Positions 51,738 through 59,490 of a stretch of 64,000 bases of DNA are shown piece after piece (within the stretch, counting starts at the first letter, position 1; every line of letters begins with the position of its first letter). The notes beneath the pieces were generated by a model. That model saw only the letters and a program-made list of their open reading frames with translations. It ran no database searches and had not been told where the DNA came from. Position numbers and translations under genes: made by a program. Source of the stretch: Schleiferilactobacillus perolens DSM 12744 (GTDB lineage Bacteria > Bacillota > Bacilli > Lactobacillales > Lactobacillaceae); contig NZ_AZEC01000012.1 in the NCBI RefSeq assembly GCF_001435585.1, forward strand, positions 1-64,000, read 5' to 3'.

Positions 51738-53051
51738 CTAAGCTTCAGCTGCACCGGTTTGGGCATCTGCCGCAGCAGCTGCTTGTTCTGTGGCCAACTG
51801 GCGGCGATCCCAAGCTTTGAAGAACGGATAGTAAATCACCATCGCCACTGCAATGTTAACGAGTGTCAAAATAATAGCGCGCCAGTCAAAACCAGTGGCC
51901 ATGTAAGCACCAATCGGCGCCGGTAGTGTCCAAGGCACCAGGGCAATGGTCTTATTCACGAGATGACTGATCATTGCCAGCCACGTGATAATCCCATCGG
52001 CAATCGGAGCTAAAATAAACGGTGCAGCAAAATAAGGGTTCAATACAATTGGCAAACCAAAGATAATCGGTTCATTAATATTGAAGATACTGGGAATAAT
52101 GACGACTTTGCCCAATGTCCGCCCCATGGACGACTTGGAAGCAAATGCCAGTAAAATACATAACGCCAAGATGGCACCTGAACCGCCGATATACACGAAG
52201 AACTGGAAGAACTGCTCGGTCATAAAATGCGGTACAGTGGCTGCTGTAGCACCGTGGGTCACGGCATCCATATTGGCGTATAGGTTCTTATACCAGTAGG
52301 GATAAACCGGGGTAGAACTGACGGCGCCATGAACGCCAAACAACCAGAATAGGGAGTTGAAGAAGATGGGGGTGATGACGGACAAGAAGTTATCCTTGCC
52401 GAAGTGAGCCAATGGCGACAGCAATGTTAATAACCCGGCATTGACATCGAAGTGCAACCCTTCCTTAACCGCCCAAGCCGCTACAATCAACACGGCCGCC
52501 GGTACTAAGGCCATGAAGGAGTTGGACACTGAAGCCGGTACCCCTTTGGGCATTCTAATCACCAAGTTGCGTGCCTTGAAGAAATGAATGACCTCAACAG
52601 AAACAATGGCGGCCAGCATGGCGGTGAACAGGCCGTAAGCACCGAGGTTTTGTGTCGGGAAGACTGTTCCGACGGCAATTCCTGTCTTTTTAGATATTGC
52701 CGCGGTGATTGCGCCGGGTTTGATGACTAAGAGCAAGAACACCATGACAGCCACGGTGGCGCTGGAATTACGATCCAACTTATAGGTTTGCGCCAAACTG
52801 CTGGCAATGGCGTAGCAAGAATACAGTGCCATCAAGCCAATGGAGAACGTGATCGGCAAGCCTAATGCGGCCACATAGGGTTTAATAAATGCTTTCCAAG
52901 AATCAATTGGCAACTGGGTAGCAATGGTGAAGAAAGAGCCCACCACGGCGACTGGAATAATGACGGCCATCCCATCCCGAATGGCGGTAAGATACCGATT
53001 ACCGGCGATTTTCGCCATATCGGTGGATATTTTTTCAGTATTAAATGCCAT
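51738..53051 (-). CDS. PTS lactose/cellobiose-family IIC permease
   Basis: A 437-residue permease with about ten membrane segments and INEPIIFGLPIVLNP. It is encoded between its IIB and IIA partners, so it forms a complete transporter. The promoter carries the same palindrome as the MurNAc-linked genes at 54-58 kb, so a peptidoglycan-derived sugar is a reasonable substrate guess. Confidence 0.9.
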   Translation of the reverse strand: MAFNTEKISTDMAKIAGNRYLTAIRDGMAVIIPVAVVGSFFTIATQLPIDSWKAFIKPYVAALGLPITFSIGLMALYSCYAIASSLAQTYKLDRNSSATVAVMVFLLLVIKPGAITAAISKKTGIAVGTVFPTQNLGAYGLFTAMLAAIVSVEVIHFFKARNLVIRMPKGVPASVSNSFMALVPAAVLIVAAWAVKEGLHFDVNAGLLTLLSPLAHFGKDNFLSVITPIFFNSLFWLFGVHGAVSSTPVYPYWYKNLYANMDAVTHGATAATVPHFMTEQFFQFFVYIGGSGAILALCILLAFASKSSMGRTLGKVVIIPSIFNINEPIIFGLPIVLNPYFAAPFILAPIADGIITWLAMISHLVNKTIALVPWTLPAPIGAYMATGFDWRAIILTLVNIAVAMVIYYPFFKAWDRRQLATEQAAAAADAQTGAAEA

Positions 53052-53069
53052 AATATCGACCTCCGCGGG

Positions 53070-53381
53070 TTATTTCCCCAATTTTTCGTTAACTAAATCC
53101 AGCAGCTTACCGGCCTGCAGAGGACTGTACATCAGCCGGGGAATCATTAAGAAAGGGATGTGGTGACTATCCGCTTCCGCTTTAATGGCGTCTTTCCGAT
53201 AAACCGTCTGGGGCGCCAATAACACGGCGTCGTATTGCTTCTCGTCCAAGTCATCCGCCACTGATTCTGAACCCGTGGCATCGACGGCCAAATCAACACT
53301 CCGCTTCTTTGCTTCATCAGACAGTGCTTCAGCAATCAGTGACGAACTCATGCCGCCGCTGCAAGATAACAAAATACGCAT
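53070..53381 (-). CDS. PTS lactose/cellobiose-family IIB
   Basis: A 103-residue IIB. The phosphorylated Cys7 lies in LLSCSGGMSSS. ATG 53381 follows GAGG by nine bases; a longer in-frame start has no ribosome binding site. First gene of the IIB-IIC-IIA operon, expressed from the palindrome-controlled promoter at 53501-53528. Confidence 0.9.
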   Translation of the reverse strand: MRILLSCSGGMSSSLIAEALSDEAKKRSVDLAVDATGSESVADDLDEKQYDAVLLAPQTVYRKDAIKAEADSHHIPFLMIPRLMYSPLQAGKLLDLVNEKLGK

Positions 53382-53500
53382 TGGTCTACACCTCTTCATT
53401 AATTTCAGCGATCCATGCGGTCAGGTCACCGTTCATCGAAATCAATTCAACTGAATCAACACCAACAGCTATCTCCCATACCGCACCGCCATTGAACCTC

Positions 53501-53568
53501 AGTATAGGAGTCTGAAATTCAATTTCAAGGATCTATGTAAATATTCTTGACACGGAAACAAAATTTCT
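53501..53568 (-). promoter_or_regulatory. PTS operon promoter with two MurR-like operators
   Basis: Minus-strand TTGAAA (53523-53528), 16-base spacer, TATACT (53501-53506). The perfect palindrome TGAAATT-C-AATTTCA (53513-53527) covers the spacer and -35. A second weaker site, AGAAATTTTGTTTCC on the minus strand (53554-53568), lies exactly 41 bases upstream. Confidence 0.72.
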
Positions 53569-53670
53569 TTGACATCGTATGTTAGGAGCTTGGTATAGTC
53601 CAATTTGTAATCGGCTTTCTACAGCAACAAAAAAGGATCCAGACCGAGAGTCTGAATCCGAACGTATGTA

Positions 53671-53884
53671 GTGCCAATGCGGAGCAATCGGAGGCTGAAT
53701 GGCGCTCAGTGGTGGAAACAGCAATAAATGTGGCCCGGGCCTGGCCACATTTATATGCTGTTAGGCGACTTTGAGACCGCGCACTTTGCGGGCTCAAAGC
53801 GCCGTCACCACTTGCTACGCCTGCGGCTACGCACTAGCTGCGCGTCGCAGCGCCATTCAGCCGGAGATTGCGCAGCTTTGGCAC
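53671..53884 (+). repeat. Structured intergenic repeat, copy D (long form)
   Basis: 214-base copy. Hairpin I arms AACAGCA/TGCTGTT plus ATAAATGTGGCC/GGCCACATTTAT; hairpin II arms CTTTGAG/CTCAAAG; junction stem GTGGTG/CACCAC. It carries an insertion of about 38 bases (GCCTGCGGC and TGCGCG hairpin-like parts) after the CACCAC arm, shared with copy E. It lies upstream of the PTS IIB promoter. Confidence 0.85.
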
Positions 53885-53906
53885 GGCAGATGGATTACTA
53901 ATTTAC

Positions 53907-54197
53907 TCATTTATTGCCAGGTGTAAACGGATGATCCTTTTCATACTTCAGCATCTTACTATGCGTCTCCGTCATAAACGCAATCCCAAACACAGCGCAC
54001 AACAGATAAAGCACACTATCCAGCGCCAACGGTACATTCCTCATCAACACATGCGGAATAATCACGACCAAGAAAGCAGCCACACCAAACAGCCATCGGT
54101 TAATGTGAATATGCCGCTGTTTCAGCCAGCCTAACAAAAATTGTGTCCCGGCCAGCAACAATAAGAATGCGAAAAACATGACGGCCCAATAAAGCAC
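53907..54197 (-). CDS. Small membrane protein following a PTS IIC gene
   Basis: A protein of about 96 residues with three hydrophobic segments (about 2-20, 33-49 and 55-75) and a charged C-terminus. I chose GTG 54197, nine bases after GGAG; GTG 54206 would overlap the ribosome binding site. It begins 24 bases after the IIC gene, so it is probably co-transcribed. As with the 88-residue pair near 13-15 kb, a small membrane protein accompanies a IIC gene. Function unknown. Confidence 0.62.
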   Translation of the reverse strand: MLYWAVMFFAFLLLLAGTQFLLGWLKQRHIHINRWLFGVAAFLVVIIPHVLMRNVPLALDSVLYLLCAVFGIAFMTETHSKMLKYEKDHPFTPGNK

Positions 54198-54221
54198 GAA
54201 GATCACTCCTCAATTAATTCG

Positions 54222-55535
54222 TTACGCCTGCGGTGCCGGCGCGGCTTCAGCATCATGTGCTTTCGCCTGTTCGTCAGCGACCATCTTTTTATCGTAGGCC
54301 TTCACGAATGGATAGTAAATAATGGCGGCCACGATCAAGTTGATCACGATCAGCACAATTACCCGCCAGTCGTTCCCGGCACTGAGATAACCACCGATTG
54401 GAGCCGGTAATGTCCAAGCTTGATAAGTGGTGAAGCCATTGACCAATCCCCATTTTACTGCGAAGTAGGAAATCGTGGTCAATACCAGCGGTACCAGGTT
54501 GAACGGTAAAATCAGGTATGGGTTTAAAATCATTGGTGCCCCAAAGATCATGGGCTCATTAATGTTAAAGATCCCAGGGACCAAGGAGAACCCACCGACT
54601 TCCCGCAAGAATTTAGATTTGCAGATGGTCAAAAACATCACCGCAACGACCACTGTAGCCCCGGCCCCGCCAATCGTGACGGTCCATTGATAGAACTGTT
54701 CCGGTGCGATGTAAGGCAAGTGAGTCATACTGGTGCCCTTTGTAACCGCATCTGCGTTAGCGTTCAGCATGATCAACCACATCGGCCGGACGATGGAACC
54801 CACAATACTCATCCCGTGAATACCAAAGGACCACAGCAGATGAATCAGGAACATCGGCAACAATGCCCCAAACAGGTTGTTGCCCAAAATTCCAGTAATG
54901 GGCTTGAAGACTGTTAGTAATGCACTATTGACGTCAAAGTTGGCAATGTCTCGGACTAACCAGGCGACGATGATAATGACCGCCCCTGGAATTAATGCTT
55001 CAAAGGAACGGGCGACGGCTGGCGGAACTTGATCCGGCATCTTGATGGTGATCTTGTGGACGCTGAAGAAGCGATAAACTTCGACGGCAAAGATCATCGA
55101 TACGATCCCGGTGAACATCCCGGCGGCGCCCAGATTGCCCATGGGTAAAACGAAACCCAGCGGTGCTTTCTTCGGAGTCAATACGTTCACGGGCATTTGC
55201 AGCATAAAGAATGTGCCCAGTGACAAAATACCGCCTGTGGTGGAATCCAAATCATACGATTTCGCCAAATCGGACCCCATAACGAAGGTGGCATAAATGG
55301 CCATTAATCCCATGGTCATCCGGAACGGCAGGGCAATGGTGGCTGAATAAGGTGCCAGGGCATCGGCCCAAGGCTTATATGGTAGATTGACAAAGATCAA
55401 AAAGAAACTGCCAATCAGAATCAATGATAGCGTGGAAACAACCCCGTTACGAATGGCGAGCAGATGGCGCTGAGCGCCAATTTTGGCCATTGGGGGAACG
55501 AGCTTATTTTCGACCCATTTCATAAATCGATCCAT
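54222..55535 (-). CDS. PTS lactose/cellobiose-family IIC permease (orphan, MurNAc-linked)
   Basis: A 437-residue permease with INEPMIFGAPMILNP and about ten membrane segments. It has its own promoter with two regulon palindromes and lies beside the rpiR-murQ-esterase operon. MurNAc or a MurNAc-containing disaccharide is the likely substrate; the usual MurP is a different PTS family, so this would be a distinct import route. No IIA or IIB is adjacent. Confidence 0.88.
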   Translation of the reverse strand: MDRFMKWVENKLVPPMAKIGAQRHLLAIRNGVVSTLSLILIGSFFLIFVNLPYKPWADALAPYSATIALPFRMTMGLMAIYATFVMGSDLAKSYDLDSTTGGILSLGTFFMLQMPVNVLTPKKAPLGFVLPMGNLGAAGMFTGIVSMIFAVEVYRFFSVHKITIKMPDQVPPAVARSFEALIPGAVIIIVAWLVRDIANFDVNSALLTVFKPITGILGNNLFGALLPMFLIHLLWSFGIHGMSIVGSIVRPMWLIMLNANADAVTKGTSMTHLPYIAPEQFYQWTVTIGGAGATVVVAVMFLTICKSKFLREVGGFSLVPGIFNINEPMIFGAPMILNPYLILPFNLVPLVLTTISYFAVKWGLVNGFTTYQAWTLPAPIGGYLSAGNDWRVIVLIVINLIVAAIIYYPFVKAYDKKMVADEQAKAHDAEAAPAPQA

Positions 55536-55578
55536 TTTTTCTCCTCCTCAAAGATATTTTTAATCGCTTACAATTTTT

Positions 55579-55646
55579 AGTATACACACCTGAAATGATA
55601 TTTCAAGTATTTGTACTTTTTAAGCAGATTAAGAAATAAAATTTCT
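55579..55646 (-). promoter_or_regulatory. IIC promoter with two MurR-like operators
   Basis: Minus-strand TTGAAA (55601-55606), 16-base spacer, TATACT (55579-55584). The perfect palindrome TGAAAT-GAT-ATTTCA (55591-55605) covers the -35 box. A second palindrome AGAAAT-AAA-ATTTCT (55632-55646) lies 41 bases upstream, the same spacing as at 53.5 kb. Confidence 0.75.
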
Positions 55647-55656
55647 TTCAGGAGAC

Positions 55657-56511
55657 TTATTTTCCTGTTTGGTATTGTTCAATGATGTGCTTTGACTGGT
55701 TTAGTGCTCGCGTGCTGGCGTCATAATGGTGGCTGACAAAATCGTAGAATAACAGGTCCACGACCATGAACTGGGTCATCAAAGAATTGGTCGCTGCGAT
55801 CCGATGGCGGCGTTCAATGGGTAAACTGGTATGGATGGCTACATCACTGATGGCGGTGACGGAATTCTTCCCTAGTTTTGTAAGGGAGACGACGGAGACT
55901 TGGGATTTTTTAGCGGTCTGAGCGGCATAAATGACTTCAGGGGTTTCCCCAGAGTTGGAAACGACCCAGAGCATATCCCGCTTGGTGCCATTGGCAATGG
56001 CTGGCAATAGGACGTTGAGATCGTTCATGGCTGTGGCCGGATAGCCGATCCGACTCCATTTCTGGGCGATATTTTGGGCTGTAAGAAAACTGGCACCGAC
56101 GCCGAAGATATAGATTTGCTTGGCACTGCCCAACAGTCTGTTGACGTCGGTGAAGGCTTGGGGATCGATTTGATCGACGGTGTCCTGTAAGGCTTCCTTG
56201 GCGTTATAGAGCAGTTTTTCCTTAATGACGGAGAGACTTTCGTTCCGGGTGATATCGGCATCGGGATCAATGTCGATATTTTGTTTTGTGAGATCGGCAG
56301 CCAACTCGATTTTGAAAGCAGTGAACCCCGCTACGCCAATTCGTTTAGACAGGCGTACTACCGATGCTGCACTGGTTTGAGCGGCCCGGGCCAATTGCGA
56401 GACGGTCATATTCAAGACAGGCTGGGGGTGGGCCAGGACGTAGTTGGCGACCTTTTCCTCCGCTTCCGACATACTATTTTGCGTATTCGTGATTTTACGT
56501 TTGATCGGCAT
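55657..56511 (-). CDS. MurR/RpiR-family regulator
   Basis: A 284-residue regulator: RpiR helix-turn-helix (about 10-80, VSQLARAAQTSAASVVRLSKR) and SIS domain (IYIFGVGASFLTAQN, then VSNSGETPEVIYAA). It is the last gene of the esterase-murQ-murR operon and the obvious candidate for binding the TGAAAT palindromes on four nearby promoters, with MurNAc-6-phosphate as likely effector by analogy with E. coli MurR. Confidence 0.86.
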   Translation of the reverse strand: MPIKRKITNTQNSMSEAEEKVANYVLAHPQPVLNMTVSQLARAAQTSAASVVRLSKRIGVAGFTAFKIELAADLTKQNIDIDPDADITRNESLSVIKEKLLYNAKEALQDTVDQIDPQAFTDVNRLLGSAKQIYIFGVGASFLTAQNIAQKWSRIGYPATAMNDLNVLLPAIANGTKRDMLWVVSNSGETPEVIYAAQTAKKSQVSVVSLTKLGKNSVTAISDVAIHTSLPIERRHRIAATNSLMTQFMVVDLLFYDFVSHHYDASTRALNQSKHIIEQYQTGK

Positions 56512-56523
56512 ATTTTTTCACTC

Positions 56524-57423
56524 CTATTGTTGAATGCCAGCGATCGCCAGAGCTACTCGCCCTTGATGCTGGGCCAACGCGGCCTTTGCAGTGGCGGCAG
56601 GAACATGGGCGGCCAGCATGACAATGGCCACTTGCGGGGATTTATCGGCTGCTGCATAGGCCTGGGCAGATTCAACCGCGGAGGCACCGGTGGCTTCCTG
56701 GATAATCCGTTTAGCCCGGTCAACTAGCTTTTCATTGGTGGGTTTCAAGTCCACCATCAGATTGCCGTATACTTTGCCGGATTTAATCATTGCTGTGGTA
56801 GAAAGCATGTTCAAGGCTAGCTTTTGCGCGGTGCCGGCCTTCATCCGAGTGGAGCCGGTCACTACTTCCGGACCAACAACGATTTCCACCGGCCAATCAG
56901 CGTGGGGACTAACCAACGCGTCGGGGTTACAGGCGATGGAAGCCGTCTTGGCCCCCAGCGAACGGGCGTAGTCTAGTCCGCCAATCACGTAAGGGGTGCG
57001 GCCGCTGGCGGCAATGCCGATCACCATATCGGCAGCGCTCAGTTGCTTTTCCTGCAAATCGTGAACGGCTAGCTCAGCGGAATCCTCTGCGCCTTCTACG
57101 GCGACGTACATTGCCCGGGAACCGCCGGCGATCAAGCCTTCGATTTCTGTGCCGGTAATACCGTACGTCGGCACTAATTCCACGGCGTCCAGAATGCCCA
57201 ATCGGCCCGAGGTGCCAGCCCCAATGTAATAAGTATGGTGGCCGCTTTGGTACACACTGGCCATGTGGTCGGCGATCTTACCCAATGTGGTAATGGTTCG
57301 CGGGTCGCTAAGGGCCGGAGCCACCTTTTGATCTTCCGCATTGATGGTCCGCAAAATTTCGGTGGTGGTCATGGTATCAATATGCAATGTCGCTGGGTTA
57401 CGGCTTTCTGTGACGTACTTCAT
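56524..57423 (-). CDS. murQ: N-acetylmuramic acid 6-phosphate etherase
   Basis: A 299-residue MurQ, which cleaves the D-lactyl ether of MurNAc-6-phosphate to give GlcNAc-6-phosphate and D-lactate. The SIS-domain phosphate loop GTSGRLG (70-76) and catalytic Glu82 are in place, with STRMKAGTAQK later. ATG 57423 follows AAGGGA and overlaps the esterase stop (ATGA); a longer upstream reading lies within that gene. Direct evidence of murein-sugar recycling in this organism. Confidence 0.95.
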   Translation of the reverse strand: MKYVTESRNPATLHIDTMTTTEILRTINAEDQKVAPALSDPRTITTLGKIADHMASVYQSGHHTYYIGAGTSGRLGILDAVELVPTYGITGTEIEGLIAGGSRAMYVAVEGAEDSAELAVHDLQEKQLSAADMVIGIAASGRTPYVIGGLDYARSLGAKTASIACNPDALVSPHADWPVEIVVGPEVVTGSTRMKAGTAQKLALNMLSTTAMIKSGKVYGNLMVDLKPTNEKLVDRAKRIIQEATGASAVESAQAYAAADKSPQVAIVMLAAHVPAATAKAALAQHQGRVALAIAGIQQ

Positions 57424-58133
57424 GCTAAAATTCCCTTCTCTGTGTGTGTGGATGTCAACGGCAGCCAATCAATCAATTGACTCAGCGCCAGTTGCCAAAA
57501 TTGCCAATCGTGGGCGCCAGCCGCTGTGAATATTTTAGGCTTGGAAGTCACGCGGTGGGTGACGAATTCTTGAAATTGGGGATATAAAAAGTCCTGCTGG
57601 CCAATGGCGAGAAATAAGGGTACGGAGGCAGTATAAGACACTGGTGCCGGACGTCCATCTGGAAAGGCGGCGGCCCAGTCTGGTTGGATTTTGGGCAGCA
57701 CGGCAAAATCTGTCACTGGCGAAAGCGCACCGACTGCACCAAACTGTTGCGGCTGGGCACTGGCCCATTTTAAAGCGCCATAACCGCCCATGGAATTACC
57801 GGCGACAAAATGATCGACAGCGCGCGGGCTGAGTGGCAGCAGCTGGTTCATATATCGGGGTAAACTCTCGGTGAGGAAGGTCCAGTAGGGCACTCCTTTA
57901 GGAACATCTTGGTACCAGCTGCGGCCGACAGCGGGCATAATCACGGCCACTTGTTTATCTGCAACCAGTGCCTCCAGATTGGTTTTACGCTGCCACGCAG
58001 AACCGTCATCGCCTAAACCGTGCAACAAGTATAAACTTTGCAAGGGACCATCGATCTGGTCCGGGACAATGACTTGGACCCGGGTTTGATTTTGTAACAC
58101 GCTGTCCGCATACTCTAAGGCTAGCCAGGCCAT
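57420..58133 (-). CDS. Esterase D-family hydrolase
   Basis: A 237-residue alpha/beta hydrolase of the esterase D/FrmB (tributyrin esterase) type: LYLLHGLGDDGSAW oxyanion segment, GNSMGG nucleophile elbow, late GAHDWQFW catalytic His. No signal peptide. First gene of the operon with murQ and murR. It may remove O-acetyl groups from imported muramic sugars; that is inference from context. Confidence 0.83.
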   Translation of the reverse strand: MAWLALEYADSVLQNQTRVQVIVPDQIDGPLQSLYLLHGLGDDGSAWQRKTNLEALVADKQVAVIMPAVGRSWYQDVPKGVPYWTFLTESLPRYMNQLLPLSPRAVDHFVAGNSMGGYGALKWASAQPQQFGAVGALSPVTDFAVLPKIQPDWAAAFPDGRPAPVSYTASVPLFLAIGQQDFLYPQFQEFVTHRVTSKPKIFTAAGAHDWQFWQLALSQLIDWLPLTSTHTEKGILA

Positions 58134-58170
58134 CCTGCATCACTCCTTTCGATTGTTCATCCGGTATATG

Positions 58171-58198
58171 TTGAAATAATGTTTCAGTCGGTTATAAT
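58171..58198 (+). promoter_or_regulatory. Sugar-kinase promoter with MurR-like operator
   Basis: TTGAAA (58171-58176), 16-base spacer, TATAAT (58193-58198). The operator TGAAAT-AAT-GTTTCA (58172-58186) covers the -35 and spacer, the same architecture as the two PTS promoters. Confidence 0.75.
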
Positions 58199-58224
58199 TC
58201 TACTTGAAATAGAGTTTCAGTCAA
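58197..58224 (-). promoter_or_regulatory. Divergent esterase-murQ-murR promoter with MurR-like operator
   Basis: Minus-strand TTGACT (58219-58224), 16-base spacer, TAGAAT (58197-58202). Operator TGAAAT-AGA-GTTTCA (58205-58219) fills the spacer. It lies 33 bases from the kinase operator, so each divergent promoter has its own site. Confidence 0.65.
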
Positions 58225-58243
58225 GAGGAAGGGCAGGAAGACG

Positions 58244-59113
58244 ATGTTTCACATTGGCATTGACAGCGGGGGCACCCATATCGTAGCAGAAGCCTATGCA
58301 GACGGGGAGTTAATTGCTCAGGCCACGGCCGGGCCGGGGAATATTGCGCTGGATCCAGATGGTACAAAGAAGGATTTATTGAGTGTAATTGAAAAAATCT
58401 TTCAACATTGGCCAGTGGCCGAGTGCGCCGGTATTTTAATCGGCATTGCCGGTGTGGCGACGGCTGGCGGACAGCAAGAAATCATGCAAGCTGTGCAGGC
58501 AAAATATACCGTGCCAGTGGCGGTGGTCAGCGATGCTGAGCTGGCGATGCTTAACGGTTTGCACGGTGAAGACGGAATTACTGCCATTGCCGGGACGGGG
58601 TCCATTTGCTTGGCTCAGATCAATGGTCAGCGATTGCGTGTCGGCGGCTGGGGCTGGCGCTTTGGCGACGATGGCAGCGGCTATGATATCGCGCGACGAG
58701 CCTTTCAAGTAATGCTGGCCGCCCGGGATGAAGGGCAAACCAGCGCGCTGGAGCTGGTGTTGCTGGAGGCACTGCATGTGCCGGACTATTTGGCGGCGGT
58801 GGCCCGAAGCTATCAGTTGGACCGGAGTGCTTTTGCGGCGCTGGCGCGACCAGTGGCGGATGCGGCGGTGTATGGTAACGCAGCGGCGCAACAGGTGATC
58901 CAGGGGGCGGCGCAGGCGTTAGCACGGCAGATCAAAACGGCGTTGACGCGGAGTCAGTTGCCTAATACGGCAGTGATTGCGTTGGCAGGGTCGGTGCCGG
59001 CGAACAATGATTTGTTTTTCCAGACGATTGCGGATCGATTTAAGGGGCACGTGTTCCGGCGGCTGACGGGGAGTAATGCGCCGGGTGTGCAGTATTATCA
59101 ATTTGGGAAGTAA
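58244..59113 (+). CDS. BadF/BadG-type N-acetylhexosamine kinase (MurK/NagK-like)
   Basis: A 289-residue ASKHA kinase: phosphate-1 loop DSGGTH (Asp7), AIAGTGSI, GGWGWRFGDDGSGYDI, which mark the GlcNAc/MurNAc kinase group. It would phosphorylate free GlcNAc or MurNAc in the cytoplasm so that MurQ and the Nag pathway can use them. It is divergent from the murQ operon under its own regulon promoter. A role for non-PTS imported sugars is inferred. Confidence 0.86.
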   Translation: MFHIGIDSGGTHIVAEAYADGELIAQATAGPGNIALDPDGTKKDLLSVIEKIFQHWPVAECAGILIGIAGVATAGGQQEIMQAVQAKYTVPVAVVSDAELAMLNGLHGEDGITAIAGTGSICLAQINGQRLRVGGWGWRFGDDGSGYDIARRAFQVMLAARDEGQTSALELVLLEALHVPDYLAAVARSYQLDRSAFAALARPVADAAVYGNAAAQQVIQGAAQALARQIKTALTRSQLPNTAVIALAGSVPANNDLFFQTIADRFKGHVFRRLTGSNAPGVQYYQFGK

Positions 59114-59139
59114 ACGTTGAAGAGCAGGCTCCTGCCGCC

Positions 59140-59345
59140 GTGCCAAAGCTGCGCAAGCTTCGGTGGCAGGTGGTGGCGACGCGCAGCAAGTGCGTAGCCG
59201 CAGGCGAAGCTAGCTGTGACGGCGGTTTGAGCCCGCAAAGTGCGCGGTCTCAAACACGCCTAACCACATCCGCGCGCAAAAACCGCGCGCGGTGTGGTTT
59301 CCACAGCTGAGCCACCTGCCACCTACGCTTGCTCCGCTTTGACAC
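59140..59345 (-). repeat. Structured intergenic repeat, copy E (long form)
   Basis: 206-base copy in reverse orientation. Hairpin I arms AACCACA/TGTGGTT with CCGCGCGC/GCGCGCGG, 7-base loop GGTTTTT; hairpin II GTTTGAG/CTCAAAC; junction GCTGTG/CACAGC. It carries the same 38-base insertion as copy D. One tip reads GACAC instead of GGCAC. It lies between the convergent kinase and cyclodeaminase-family genes. Confidence 0.85.
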
Positions 59346-59440
59346 TGTATCCAGCGAGGATCCAGAATGTTGTTCTGGCCATTTTTTCTGGACTTAACCC
59401 TAGAACGATGTTTTGGATAAAGATCAAATTGCGCGAAAAA

Positions 59441-59476
59441 AAACCACGGAAGGCAAAAATTCTTCCGTGGTTTTTT
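59441..59476. terminator. Bidirectional terminator
   Basis: ACCACGGAAG pairs with CTTCCGTGGT around a nine-base loop, with A before and six T after. It serves the leftward gene at 59491 and the rightward kinase side. Confidence 0.85.
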
Positions 59477-59490
59477 GATTGGTTGTATTG

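Noticed and set aside
53671-53884. Repeat copies as insertion sequences
   Set aside because: At 170-215 bases they hold no open reading frame, and I saw no convincing target-site duplication in the flanks.
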